Shown here: positions 30,708 through 42,695 of the stretch, piece by piece
Layout of the letters: each line of letters opens with the position of its first letter
Numbering within the stretch: position 1 is the stretch's first letter
Source of the DNA: Topomyia yanbarensis
Lineage: Eukaryota > Arthropoda > Insecta > Diptera > Culicidae
DNA length: 64,000 bases
Assembly (NCBI RefSeq): GCF_030247195.1
Contig: NC_080671.1
Location: forward strand, 104,023,845-104,087,844
Reading direction: 5' to 3'
Position numbers and translations under genes: made by a program
Notes under the pieces: generated by a model
What the model was told of the DNA's origin: nothing
Seen by the model: the letters and a program-made list of their open reading frames with translations, nothing else
Database searches by the model: none

Positions 30708-31311
30708 CACTGAAACCTCCATTTATGAACTCTTTTTTAGTAATATTCGATTTCCGAAACTTTTTTACAAACTAAATTCGAAATAACGAACTCTTTTTGA
30801 AAAGTTTGAGTTCGTACATTACAGCATGATGTTATATTCTTATGTATTCTTAGTTAATTGTTACTAATATAAGTTGGGTATTTTCGAAATGGGGTTGACT
30901 AGTGCATGACGGAAACTGATGTTTTGAGCCATTTTGGAATCCAAGATGTCGACTTCCGGTTTAGATAAATTCTCTATAACCTCAACAATACGGATATTTT
31001 CGGATTGGGGTTGACGAGCGCATAACGGAAATAGAACCCATATTGTTCGTTATAGAGAATATTGCTCAACCGGCAATCGTCATATTGGACTTGGAAAAGG
31101 TTCCAATTATCCATTTTCATCTACTTGTCAAGCCGGTTCCAAAAATACCCATATTGTTAGGGTTATCGAGAATATTTCTCAACCAACGAGTATTAAGAAG
31201 AATGTGAAGCAAACTTTTTTTTACGAGCTAAATCCCAAATAACGAACACTTTTTTACGAACTAATTCAATTTACGAATCCCCGGTTTGGATCGTAAATGG
31301 AGGTTTCAGTG
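30708..31311. mobile_element. pogo-like MITE, 604 bp, TA duplications
   Basis: Termini CACTGAAACCTCCATTTA at 30708 and the complement of the same word ending at 31311, each flanked by TA (30706-30707 and 31312-31313). The inverted similarity continues inward with TACGAA and AACTCTTTTTT-like words. The CACTGAAACCTC start resembles pogo/Tigger ends; no transposase is present. Confidence 0.88.
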
Positions 31312-31313
31312 TA

Positions 31314-32346
31314 TCGCCAAAACCATACTAGCGCAAGCATTGTGCTCTAGCAAATTGAGGATACTTTGTTGATTTATCGTTGAACATACGATTTCTAGTA
31401 GCTTCGAATTCGAAGACGACACTAAAAAGTAATTGAATCTAAAATCGCGGTGCCACTTTTAAAGAAATATCTTTTGGTAAAATGCGAAATACTGTTTCAA
31501 GTTAAGTGACAATAAATATCGTACGGTTTTTTTTGTTTTAGTGTTTCGGATTCTCCTCGTCAGTAACTAGCACCAACTGGGTGTCTAGTTAGGCGATGTA
31601 TCTAAACTAGTACCCAAATTAGCACTAGTTAGACACTAAAATCCAAAAAGTCACACGTCTTGCGTGAACACTAAACAACTGGCTTATACCGAGTGATGTC
31701 TCAATAGTAAGCACAGAAGTTCTGTTTGCCGACGAAGAATATGAACCGAAACTGTCTTATGGTTTGAAGACCCAAACGCCTGAAATTATGCAGTCTTCAA
31801 ACCAAGTCAGTGATGACTTGTCCGCTCTCAAGTAAGATCCGCCAATCGCCCCACGCAACTCAAGACAATAATCAATTTCACGCTCAACATATGTTCGGTG
31901 CAGTTCTTGTACTTATCGGGAGACAGTGGTGCTCAAAACCACACTATTAAAAACTGTGTACCGATTTTAATAGATGATTTTTAGAAGCAAATGTACATGG
32001 CTTTCTTGATAAGCGGTCCGCCTAAAGTGACTCGTGATCTGACGCTTGGATTTATAATGTGATATCGTCAAGTCTGGTACTTATTGGTAGGGCTTGTCGC
32101 TTCCCATCAGCACCGTTAACAACATTTGGAAATAAGTTCTTTCAAATGTCATATCACTTCTCTTTAGTACGATGTCTTTGTTACTGTTCTTGTACCCATG
32201 AATAGACGGATTAGTACGTCAATACTTAAAATCAACCGCTACAGTGTAGTTTCGCATTGGGCGGACTGGACTACTGTATTTTTAAGATTGAGTTATGAGA
32301 ATACATGACTCGTTGTAATCAATGAAGTACAAAACTATCCGTTATA
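31314..32346. other. intergenic, nothing recognised
   Basis: No supported gene. A near-palindromic GTGTCTAGTTAGGC / CTAGTTAGACACT pair lies at about 31578-31640. Confidence 0.35.
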
Positions 32347-32354
32347 GTACTCAT

Positions 32355-33246
32355 TAGAGTGGGACATGGTTATATGAAAAAAATAAAATTTCGCTCCGAG
32401 TAACTTTTTGGGTCCCATTTAGCTCCCAGAACAACTCTGCAAATTTTTAGTTCGATCGGTGAAACTATATTTTTGCGCCCACGGTTTAAAGTTTACATGG
32501 GATTTCGTATGGGGAAAACGTCTTTTGCAAATTAATTCTTCCAAGAGTCACCCGTTACCTCCTAAAAATAAATGGATATCTGATTTTCATAGGAAATTTG
32601 TCATGGAAATGAAGTCTAGAAGACTGCAAAACAATCTGATGCTTGTGGAAAAAGTTATTAAGCAAAAACCGATTGATGCCCTGAAGAATGATGAAAATTT
32701 TACTTTTCATAGCATCACTGCTGCTGATGGTCGAATTATATACAAAATTTTTAATTTTCTCTTTTTATATACAAAAGAAGACTCAATTTATCCCTCAAAA
32801 CTCTTGCGAAGTGCCCAAACAGTATGGGAAAATGATTTAGACACATTAAGAGAATATCAAAACACAATTGCATACAATTGGACAACCAACAACAGTGGTG
32901 CTAGAAAAAATGAATATTTTATCAATCGTCAGAGCATCAATTGGTTTCAGCTTAATAACTTTTTTCTTAAGCATCAGATTGTTTCGCAGTTTTCGAGACT
33001 TTGTTTCTGTGTTAAATTTCCTACAAAAGCCACATAACGGTTTATTTTTAGGAAGCAATGGGCGACTCCTGGAGGAATTATTTTGTGAAAGTTAATTTTC
33101 CCATATAAAATCCCATGTAAACTTTGAACAGTGGGCGCAAAAATATAGTTTCAGGGATCAAGCTAAGAATTTGCACAGGTGTTCTAGGACCCAAATGGTA
33201 CCCAAAAAGTTGCTCGGAGCTGGAATCTATTTTTTGTCCCACCCTA
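32355..33246. mobile_element. hAT-type foldback element, 892 bp, arms ~400 bp, 8-bp target duplication
   Basis: Termini TAGAGTGGGACA at 32355 and the complement of TAGGGTGGGACA ending at 33246, flanked by GTACTCAT at 32347-32354 and 33247-33254. The left arm matches the reverse complement of the right arm for roughly 400 bp (AACTATATTTTTGCGCCCAC, AAGTTTACATGGGATTT and CCTAAAAATAAA words in order), leaving about 100 bp between. The 192-codon open frame at 32459-33037 and the 70-codon frame at 33058-32846 on the other strand encode similar peptides because each reads one arm. Confidence 0.92.
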
Positions 33247-33609
33247 GTACTCATGTTGTAGAAAATATCTAGACAATTATCAGTGAATTTCACTGTTTTT
33301 CCGTAAAGACATTTAATTGTGTCCAAAACAGATAAAACATAACAAAACATTTTACCTAGGAGCACACTCAAGAATGTTTTCAAATATTCTGAGCAAAAAA
33401 AATTTAAATTATATAATAGTTTCAACAACAACTCCCAAACATTGTACTAAACGATTAATTGTTACTCTCAGACTTTTGGCTTTTGGCGAATAATAATATA
33501 CCTGTAAATTTAATTCCTACAGTTTATAAAATTCGCTATTTTATAATCATTTCTAATCCAGTGCAAAATTAGTAGTATAGAATAAACTTTCAATTTTAAA
33601 ATCTCAAAT

Positions 33610-33990
33610 ATTTAAGATCGATTCCAATTTAGCACACGTCAAACAAAACGACAGAATCAATATACCGATAACGTAACTGGACCATCATGGGGTTGTTGAT
33701 GCCGATTTTCTTACCACAGGAACAGTTCTCTTGCCAAATCATTTTTTGATAATTAATCCGCGAAAACAAAACTGTAATCTTATAGAAACCACTAGCAGAA
33801 GCCTTGTAAAATTCGAGCCCTATGATATATTTCAAATTGGTTCTCGCATAAGCTTCATCGTCGATCAAAACACATCCATCGAGTTTTATCAGCACTCAGC
33901 CATACAGTTAACGGGTCCGGGCTCTGAACATTTTTTATTGTTTGGAGCTACTGTTAGGCTGTTAGACTCGCCGCTCAGTTTAGCGTACAG
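33610..33990 (-). pseudogene. ITmD37E transposase fragment
   Basis: Minus-strand reading gives LIKLDGCVLIDDEAYART, with the first catalytic Asp in a DDEAY block, then GLEFY and KMIWQENCSCGKKIGI. The same blocks occur in the element at 16 kb (DDETY, GLEFF) and in this transposase family generally. Sequence beyond 33900 is decayed with stops. No terminal repeats were found, so this is an orphan piece. Confidence 0.8.
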
Positions 33991-34020
33991 TTTTTTTCAC
34001 CATGATGGCATAGATCTTTG

Positions 34021-34953
34021 ACGAATAAACCAAAAATCAATTGTCCCAAGTGACTTGCTTGTGTGAAACCTATAGACATTTCAACTAAAATAGATCCTGG
34101 GGTACCAACCCTTCAAATGCTGCAGGTTTAATCGACTGGCCAACGACTGAGAAACAACGCTTGTCAACAGTGACAACCTTTAGTGAAAGTGGTTGAATCA
34201 ACACTTGTACTTGTACTTGTGTTAGTTGTTATTTTATTTTGTTTTCTATGGTTTTCCTAAAAATACCGATTTCAATATGGAAGCTAGGGCGACCTTAATT
34301 TGTATTATTTTTTGTGGGAATCTGCTTTTCGTTGTTCAGGGGATTTGCTTAAATAAGTGAAAGATAAAGAATGGCAGTTTGGTGGACCTCAGTCGAATAG
34401 ACGTTTACTGACTGGCGTTTTTAAATTCATTGAGTTGTTGAAATTACTTGTTGATGAACATATAAGTGCAGTAAAATCAGAACAAACTTTTATATCTTAT
34501 TTGACAATCACAACATGTAATCAAATTAACATTTAATTTTGAAGCTAATATCAAAAGGTTGTTTCGTTTTTCTGTAATTTTGAAGTTCGGCTTTGCACGG
34601 GACGACGATTATACAATAACACTGCTGAAAATGCTTTTTGAGTTTGTGTCGCCAACAGATCTGCTACAGATTGACCAATGGGAACAACACAAAACGAATC
34701 ACCACGAGCTGTTTGTAGGAAAAAATCAATGGCGATATGGACCCCCTGAAGATTAGTAAAGAAAACAAAAGTCATTGCATTTAAGAATGGTGCGATTTGT
34801 CTAACTATTCGCCAAACTCTAAATACGAACCGTTTAAAAACAAGCTTCCAAAATTCGACAATATTTTGTCAGGAAGTTGAATATTTCTTCGCCCTAGATA
34901 GCGCAGTAAGACATTATAATGTCCAGATATAAATGATTAGGATCCAGGTAAGG
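34021..34953. other. intergenic, nothing recognised
   Basis: Open frames on both strands at 34551-34775 overlap each other and carry no recognisable motif. Confidence 0.4.
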
Positions 34954-35405
34954 TTGACTCCGATTTCGAACTTAGTTTTAAGACATATTTTAAGCCAAAT
35001 AAATATGAACTTGTACCCTAATTGTTTGTTAGAGTTTCAATTTTTAGTTTCTGGTAAATATTACCGTTTTTGACTTGGTTGGCCAATTGGGAATCATTGC
35101 CGAATGGGTTTGGCATACATAGATGTATGCAGAATCGTCACCATAAATCACAGGTTTATTGGCAGAATACTAATAATAAACACAAACAAAACAAAAATGA
35201 TAATGTACATGTCAGTTTTGTAAATGATACGACCGATATTAGGTGTTCCGATGCCGATTCCGGCGGTACAATAGTATTTCTCATAATACTGAACAAGCGA
35301 CACTGTGGTCAATCAATAAAACTGATCCAAGAGTTCCAAAAGTTACAAGTTTATATAGATTCGTATGAAATTGTGTCTTAAAACTGAGTTCGAAATCGGG
35401 GTCAA
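34954..35405. mobile_element. MITE-like element with ~32-bp inverted ends
   Basis: TTGACTCCGATTTCGAACTT starting at 34954 is matched by its complement ending at 35405 (TTCGAAATCGGGGTCAA), 3-4 differences in 32 bp. The true ends may lie a few bases further out, and no clean target duplication is visible. The 103-codon frame at 35070-35381 lies inside and is not a gene. Confidence 0.72.
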
Positions 35406-35696
35406 TGTGACCCGTTAACACCTTATTCGTAACTTTTTTTTGTACCGCCCTTCAGGAATGTCCGACAATTCTGAACTCTATTGAAAATAGTTGCTCTCTA
35501 TGAAAGAGGAAAAGTCAAGAAATTCAAAACTTCTACGTGCAAAGTTTAAAAAAGTTATCGCAGTTTGAAGGTTCCTTCTGGGTCATATTGACTTCAACAC
35601 CTAAAGAAGGTTAATCTACAACATTTGTCTACTTAACTCGCAACGCGCACAATGTTGTTTGGCAATGCCTACGTTGATTCCACACAAAACTGCCTT

Positions 35697-36154
35697 CCCG
35701 AGCAGAAGAAAATAACTGCGGAATACTAAATTTAGGTATCAATACCAACAACTGTTTACCACAATATGATATTAATGAGCTCTACATAAGAGGTAAAATA
35801 CCAAAACAAATAACATAGATATGTTCTACAAATAACTATTTGATAATAAAACGAGTTATTATAATACCTGAATAATAATAAAACATTTTTCAACCTTCCA
35901 GTAACAAAATTCACTCTATGGAGGTATTCAATTAGGTATTGATTTGGTATTTGAAAAAATCACTGGGATACATAAATAATACTAAAATAAAGTATTATAC
36001 TTCATTGAGGTATTAAGCAGGTATTAAAAAATGTTTCTTCAATAACTGCTTAATACTTCAATGAGGTATAATAATCAATTAATACCAAGTTTTGGTATGA
36101 ATACCAAAAAATAGTATGCTCGGGTTATTGCCCAGTTATTTTCTCCTGGTCGGG
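35697..36154. mobile_element. MITE-like element with AGGTATT subrepeats
   Basis: CCCGAGCAGAAGAAAATAAC at 35697 and the complement of CCCGACCAGGAGAAAATAAC ending at 36154 are inverted. Inside, AGGTATT and its complement AATACC recur many times (for example 35734, 35923, 36012, 36082). The target duplication could not be fixed. Confidence 0.78.
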
Positions 36155-36577
36155 AATTGAGACGCAAATTTGTAACAGTTACCGTTTTCGGATTTGAAAA
36201 TACACGCGAGTGACACCGAGTATAACGAGCACTCGAAACTTGCTTGAGTTGCTCGGATACCAGTATTGGTGAGATGATATTACTGTTATGGCGAATCTCT
36301 ATAGTAACGGTTTTATTTGGTATGAATAAAACCAGTTTGCTTTCGGTTGAATATATTTGGGAGAGTTGAACAATTGCTTTATAAACATTTGAAAACACTT
36401 TCATAGATAATTAGTGAAATGAATGCCGGTGTGCCGTACTCAATACAGATTGCAAAATTTGGCTCAGCTATGGCTATTTCCAAAACTTGTTATTGCTTGT
36501 GGCACTAAAAACTGGATTCTAACCGCACTACGCACTTACTATTCTATTAAATTCTGGTTTGTCTACGAAAGTACCAT

Positions 36578-36674
36578 CCCAAGTAACAATCGAAGTTTTA
36601 TAGCACGCTACAAGTGCAATCTAAGTTTTATCAGGGGCTATAAAACTACCATAAAACCTCAATTGTTACTAGGG
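36578..36674. mobile_element. 97-bp palindromic MITE
   Basis: CCCAAGTAACAATCGAAGTT at 36578 and CCCTAGTAACAATTGAGGTT (as complement) ending at 36674, with GTTTTATAGC words continuing the pairing inward. AT flanks both sides and may be the duplication. Confidence 0.75.
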
Positions 36675-37504
36675 ATCTCTATCACTTGAAATACATGTGT
36701 TTTGACAGCTCGCAGTTTTCAGTAGCAGTTTGATCACTCGCACTTTGAAAGTGCGGAGTCCAGGTTGGTGGGAAGTGCGCAATATTCTAATCAATATTTT
36801 GCAATCTCAATTGGTTCTGGTCAATAACGGAGTAGGACGAGCATAATTTACAAATGCTAATATAAGAATCGTCTGACATAGTTCAATTGTGTGTTTATCG
36901 TCAATATGTCTGCTCATGCAGCATTCTCTTTAGATCGTTTCATCAAAAAAGATATCCCACTGCCACTATCAAAACATGTACCCTAAGCAAATCGCACTCA
37001 AAACTTGCTCCATGAAATATTGTATCAAACAGAGCTTCTTGCATGCAACTTTTACTTGTGATACAGCTAGCTACAACTAGGTGGCGAACGAGCTGCGTAT
37101 TGTCTGTTATTATAGCATCGAAGTGGTAGATGTTCAAAGCCTGTCAGACGATTTTGTTGAATATCTGTACTGTCCTACATTGAGCCCAGAAATCTCATAA
37201 CATGTTTTAAAAACATCACATAGCTCACAAATAATGACAATCCCATTTATATTATGTATATCCATTGAAACTCATGTCCAAAACACATTAAACTCATTAT
37301 GACTCACCAATAATATTCATTATTCAATGCGATACATTGTATGTTCACGATGGGTGTTTTGGACAGGAATCATATACAGTGAACGTCTAAGCAACTGACT
37401 TATCCTGAGTGATGGCCCGGGAAGCAAAACAGAAGCTCTGGTTTGCTGACGAAAAAGCAAAAACGAACTCTTGTGCTAGTGCTACTACTTGGGTATTTGT
37501 AATT
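36675..37504. other. intergenic, nothing recognised
   Basis: No gene or repeat that I can support. Confidence 0.4.
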
Positions 37505-37830
37505 TGTAGCTCTTACTTTTGCAAACAACTTTACTGAAGAAATGAAACACATATTTCGAATACTTTAAAAGTCATGGCTTGTTTGTGGATTATCCTTTGT
37601 CGCCTATTTATTGTTCAATATAGTAACAATCCATTTAAAGGAGCCAAATATTATTTCGATAAAACGAATTTCGTGTTTCATGATTCCACCTACAAGCGCT
37701 AGAATAACCACCGAACAATTCCAAGTTGTCTGAATGGAACTTGATCACTTATCGGTGCAAAAAAAAATCATTTGCGTAAACCTTCTGACTCATAACCATC
37801 GGATCGATCTGAAGGTGCAACAAATGTTTT
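37505..37830 (+). repeat. dispersed repeat, inverted partner of 25570-25870
   Basis: GTAGCTCTTACTTTTGCAAA at 37505 through ATCGGATCGATC near 37797 mirrors the copy at 25.6 kb, with extra sequence (about 60 bp) near 37690-37780. Confidence 0.75.
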
Positions 37831-38179
37831 CACAAGGAAGTTCTATTTGATGTGTCGATAACTTGCAAAGACGTGTTGATGGCAATTTTTTTAATTTACC
37901 TAAATAATTGCAGTTTGAGTCATTGCTTAGTTTTACGACTCTAGTTAATCACAACCTCTGAAAGCTGTAGTGTCGATTTCAAAACGTTTGAGTTCTTCGA
38001 TAAAAATTTCGATGCGAAGGGGGAACCGAATAATTAGTATTCCGCCCGTGCACTGAAACCGAAATCGCATTTCAACCTCCTTACCGATCGATTGGCACAG
38101 TCCGATTTGAGAACCGTACGCCATTTGCATTGAAAGCTTACAAGTTAACGTGTAAAATAAGTACCGCACTGGGTAATTA

Positions 38180-38640
38180 ATTTATTTAACACTAAACGCG
38201 ATGAAGCTAAAAACTTTTGCAATACTTGAGAGTACGTCATGGAATATAAAATCGCACTTCATTCCAAATCGCCATCCATCGTTTTTCCCAACCCACCGAA
38301 AAGGCTGGTGTGGCTCTTGAAGGGTCCCTTCCCAACTTTGTTGACAGCAGCAGGAGCAGCAGCAGCAGCAGGAACCAGTTTCAGTTGCACTACCATCTAA
38401 AGCCCGCCCGCCGCCGTTGGATTTTGTGTTAGTAATGCCACGCGCCCAGCTAGTGACCGTTTGTTTATCAGTGGCCCCTTCGAGAAAAAGGGAAACCCGC
38501 TCCCCGAACACGGTCGGACGCTGAACTATTGGTGGAAAATAGAAAAGTCGCGGTATTGGATGGTGCCGGAGAAAAACAAAAACACCTCGATCGGAATGGT
38601 GAGACTGGGTGGCCTTACGTAAAATCGTGATCCCGTACAT
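38180..38640. other. GC-rich island with CAG run, possible exon or UTR
   Basis: This 460-bp stretch is clearly richer in GC than its surroundings and holds GACAGCAGCAGGAGCAGCAG near 38341 and CCCGCCCGCCGCCG near 38405. The plus strand would encode Gln-rich then Pro/Arg-rich sequence without an ATG; the minus strand has a 152-codon frame with a Cys run that looks artefactual. It could be a 5' UTR or an exon of a gene otherwise outside the window. I cannot decide. Confidence 0.3.
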
Positions 38641-39924
38641 GGCCGGTCCAGGTGATCGGTGTAAATGGCCTCTGTGTAAACGGCCGCAGCTCGGATGTTT
38701 AGGTTTGACGCATGGAGATTCGCGACAGTAGATGACGATATGGCGAATGCGTAGACTTTGCTAGGGCAAGAGCAGTTCCTACTACGTCGGTGGTGGCTTT
38801 CATTAGTCGAGTCAAGGTTGTGGGAGAATAGTGTATGAAAAGTACTGCACATAGTGTGATGAGCCTATTTTGGCACCATTCGAAAAACAATCTAGTTGAA
38901 ACGCAATGCCTCATATTCCATTTGCGTCCATTCTAACTAGGTATCCAGATCATGGACGCCAACGTGTGATTTGTAAAACGAATCATTCTGCTTTTTTCAG
39001 CCGATCAAAACAAACGTAAACATCACGCACATCAATGAAACTCATCAGCTGTTAGTAGAAGAGCGCCCAGAGTTGCGCACGCAGAAAAAAAACCATTCGA
39101 AGGTTAGCAACTGGAATGACAAGTTTCACATCACACATTGCTTTCTCCCGATCCGAATTGTATGTGCAGATGAAAATAAAATATCTGCAATCAACAATTA
39201 GTTGAATAACTTGAAGTAATTGATTACTTATACCTGAAATTGCATTACATTATATTTACAAGTTCATGTTTTGGTTTGGCCGCACTGGTGATTCTTTTCT
39301 GTATGATGGATACAAAAAGTTAGTTTTGATTGTGGTAGTGTATCAGCAAAACATGCCAATAATAGGAACCCCCGTATTTAATTTTATCCTATTATAACAC
39401 TAGGCCTATTCTAGTGTTTGACGAGTGATTTTAAAGTGAAATTATCGTAAAAAGGTTCTCCAGCTAAAATAAAGGTATGTATCAGTGCAATGTTTAGTAT
39501 ATTTGTGCTGGAACAACGAGATATGAGGCGGTAAATGCTGGCTCGTAAAAGTTTATTTTGCTAAGCGCCGTTGCATCCAGTTTCGGTTCACTACGTGAGT
39601 GAGGCGGATTAGTAGATATTTCAATAAGGTGATTTTGTTTTAATTAAAAGTTGGATTTAGAGGATAGTTCTAAATACATATGTACACTCTACTGGCATAA
39701 TAGGCACATCACCCTATTTGTTTTCTAATGCTGCACTGCATCGTAATTCAAACCGTTCCAGATTTAACACAATATTAGCATCACCAACTACTTTACAGAA
39801 GAAAAAAAACTTAAAATGAACTTCAATATTTTTATCTTAATCGCATTTTAAAAATTAATACAGGGTTATAAGCATTCAGTTCGTGTATCATCGAATTCAA
39901 ACTGGTTATTCTTCTGCATATACC
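38641..39924. other. intergenic, nothing recognised
   Basis: Short overlapping frames only; no motif or repeat supported. Confidence 0.35.
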
Positions 39925-40010
39925 ACAACTAAGGATACTCACTACCATTCGATTCAGCTCGTCAACTTCGGCAGATGTACATGTGTGTGTGCGTGTTTTG
40001 TAAAGTGCAG
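39925..40010 (+). repeat. dispersed repeat, partial copy 3 of the family at 10940
   Basis: Shares CTACCATTCGATTCAGCTCG and a GTGTGTGTGCGTG tail with the copies at 10.9, 29.8 and 61.0 kb; the GGCCCGGAGGGCC part is missing. Confidence 0.6.
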
Positions 40011-40199
40011 TTTAAAAAGCTTTAAAACTTTAAGGGCTCACTTTCGTGCCAACCAGATCCTGCCTTTTTTTCCCATCAGACTGCATCAAAGCATCCATTT
40101 CGCAGGGAGGCTGATTGTGCTTATCTCACCTCTTTCTTTTACTCTCGAATTATCCGCAGTTAACTCGGAGCCTCGCTTGATCAATTAAATTTCCCGTTC

Positions 40200-40640
40200 T
40201 TTAACCCATTTAACCACCCCCGCTTGTACTCTATTATTTTCTGCATAGGTCAGACCGTTTAGATCATGTGCGAGCTTGAGTCATTTACCTCCAAACATTT
40301 AATCGGATAGTCCCCGGCAATTAGCTTCCGTGAGCAATTCAACTTCCAGCTTTGTCGCGATCTACTCGGATAATCCCCGGCTGTTAAACTACTCTACTCT
40401 GACTGAGCGTTCCATGGCGGCGGAATTTCTCCCGATATCGATACATGCTTTGTTCAGAGCGATCGAGCGAGGTACGCTCAGTCTAGAATATTCTCGATGC
40501 TATTCATCCCGTGGCATTTTGTTCCCTACACGCGTTCAAACACTTTTATTCAATCCGGGAGGAAACTATCAAGCGAAGTACACACCAGAACATTCTCGAT
40601 GTTATTTGTTCCTTGGCATTTCATTATATTAGCACACACA
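40200..40640 (-). mobile_element. 3' UTR relic of a copy-A-type retrotransposon
   Basis: GATCTACTCGGATAATCCCC at 40360, followed by GAGCGTTCCATGGCGGCGGA and TTTCTCCCGATATCGAT, parallels the 3' UTR of copy A (CTACTCGGTCTAGTCCCCGG, GGCGGCGATATTTCTCTCGA). A second weaker unit with GGATAGTCCCCGGC is at 40305. No ORF2 sequence is attached, so it is a 5'-truncated or decayed insertion. Confidence 0.65.
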
Positions 40641-40680
40641 CTCTCATTACCCTCTGACTAGCAACGACGTTCTTGTAGTG

Positions 40681-40927
40681 GACCATTCATAAATTACGTA
40701 ACGCTTTTAGGGGGGGGGGAGGGGGTACGACAAGTTGTGACATAGGGGGGAGGGGTGTTAACTAGATCGTTACGTAACATGTTTTCATCGAAGAAAAAAA
40801 AAATTTCCTTGGAATTTGTTACGTAACAGGGGAGGGGGGGATGGAAAAATTTGTGACAATTTGTTACATAGGGGGAGGGGGAGGTCAATTTTGGACAATT
40901 TTTGCGTTACGTAATTTATGAATGGTC
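40681..40927. mobile_element. MITE with G-rich interior, ~247 bp
   Basis: GACCATTCATAAATTACGTA at 40681 and its exact complement ending at 40927; pairing extends at least five more bases inward (ACGC). TAGTGG or TAGTG stands next to each end (40676-40681 and 40930-40935), probably the duplication with 2 bp unaccounted. The interior is runs of G with TTGTTACRTA words. Confidence 0.85.
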
Positions 40928-40935
40928 CCTAGTGG

Positions 40936-41839
40936 ATTGGCGGACCAATCACAGCAGCCCGGGGACAACTTGACTGCTCCCATATATTGAGCTCCTAAGC
41001 GAATTTTGTGGTGATTTGGTGATGTCATGGCGGCTCGAATGGAACAAAATTTAAAAAAGGTGCATCCCATCTATTATTTTCTATATCTGTAAAAAATGAA
41101 CAATTTAAGCATTTCTATCACCAAATTTATTTCGCTCTTCAAATTAGAAACTGTCCATACCTTAACAGAAACATAGATTCCATTTTGGATCTACAAAATC
41201 CAAGAAAAATAAATCGATTTTCAGGAATACAAGAAAATGGCTTTCAAAATCGAGCCACTTCCACTTATATTGAAATTTCCGAAAATCTTCGGGATCGAAC
41301 CAACATGAAATCCTCCGGTAGACGCCGTTCAATTAGTTTTCTGTCGGGCTGGAACTGAGTAATATGCGAAATGAATTCTGAAGGGATCAGTACCAAAACC
41401 ATTGCAAAATCTTTTGGAAAGAATTATTGCAAAAGTCGAACAAAACTCTGGCAAGAGTCGAACATAATTGTATATTCCTGGCAGTATTCTTGCTAAAACC
41501 GGGCACTACCGGTTTGCTGCCAGAATTCTGGTAAAAGCGCACAAATTCTATCCAAAACCAATTTTGCTAACTGTGTAGAAAATCCTACATATTTCGTTTA
41601 TATTCCCAAACGAAATTCTAGAATTCTTGACGTTCTTAATTAATTTGAAATAAGATGTCATATGTTCACGAATTGTTAGGCTTGGTGATTTACTTTCATT
41701 GGTCAAAATGATTTTCATTCATATTTCTTGGGCAAAAAGCACAAATGATTTACCGATTACACACATCACACAACAATAAAACAAAAAAAATAACGACTTC
41801 CAGTTAAATTTATAATAAGATTTATGTACCTTGCTGGCA
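40936..41839. other. intergenic, nothing recognised
   Basis: No gene or repeat supported. Confidence 0.4.
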
Positions 41840-41847
41840 GTTTCCAG

Positions 41848-42063
41848 TACAGACACTTTATATAACAGACTAGCGGAGAGAAAAACAGAAAAACTAGCAA
41901 CCATTGATGTAAACTGGCATCACGGAAGCTCCCATAAGCTTTGCATGGGCTTCCTCTTGCACTCCCCCTACAAAAACCCTCATGCTCGTTTGGCTGCACT
42001 TTTTGACAGTCCGTTTGGCTGCAATTTTTGACACTTCGCTAGTCTGTGTATAAAGTGTCTGTA
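41848..42063 (+). mobile_element. 8-bp-TSD MITE family X, copy 1 (216 bp)
   Basis: Termini TACAGACACTTTATA at 41848 and the complement ending at 42063, flanked by GTTTCCAG at 41840-41847 and 42064-42071. The sequence matches copy 2 at 42505 in reverse, except for a 25-bp tandem duplication of GTTTGGCTGCA-CTTTTTGACAG (about 41987-42036) that accounts for the length difference. An 8-bp duplication suggests the hAT group. Confidence 0.92.
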
Positions 42064-42504
42064 GTTTCCAGTTAGGGATAAATTTATTCTCAAATAATTG
42101 TTTTCTTTATCCACATTTTGGAATACGATTTTTCTAAATGTTGTTCTTGCTGCATTGACGGCGTTCATAACACACGTAACGAAACACGCTTTTCTCTTGA
42201 AACAATTTCGTTTCGTTGTTCGTGGTACTCGTACGGAGAAGGCATACTAGCGCCACCATCAAATTAGTGGTACATATATGAAACAAGCACTATCTGTCAA
42301 GTTGTCCCCGGGCTGAATCACAGCAAGCTTTCCGATTTAACGCAACTATAAAGATAGCTGCACCCGCGACAAATTCTAGGTCTTTTATTCAAAACGATAT
42401 ATCAAAAATGAGTGACTCTCTTTGTTTACTTTCTCTTCTGTTAATAATTCGGTCGCTTTAACATTTATCACTCGACTCTCTTTGCATAATATGCTAGTCA
42501 AAAC
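42064..42504. other. spacer between the two family X MITEs
   Basis: No supported feature. Confidence 0.4.
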
Positions 42505-42695
42505 TACAGACAATTTATACACAGACTAGCGAAGTGTCAAAAAGTGCAGCCAAACGAGCATGAAGGTTTTAAGAGGGGAAGTACAAGAGGAAGCCCATGC
42601 AAAGCTTATGGGAGCTTCCGTGATGCCAGTTTACATCAATGGTTGCTAGTTTCACTGTTTTTCTCTCCGCTAGTCTGTTATATAAAGTGTCTGTA
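42505..42695 (-). mobile_element. 8-bp-TSD MITE family X, copy 2 (191 bp, inverted)
   Basis: Same termini, flanked by GTCAAAAC at 42497-42504 and 42696-42703. It is inverted relative to copy 1, 440 bp away, so the pair could form a long hairpin if transcribed together. Confidence 0.92.

Noticed and set aside
32459..33037. 192-codon plus-strand open frame as a protein gene
   Set aside because: It is one arm of an inverted-repeat element; the other arm encodes a similar peptide on the opposite strand, and an 8-bp target duplication bounds the whole.
38182..38640. 152-codon minus-strand frame with a Cys run
   Set aside because: The Cys run is the complement of a CAG repeat; no family motif.
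40681..40927. G-rich interior as a G-quadruplex regulatory site
   Set aside because: The G runs belong to a MITE whose ends are clear; nothing points to a regulatory role here.
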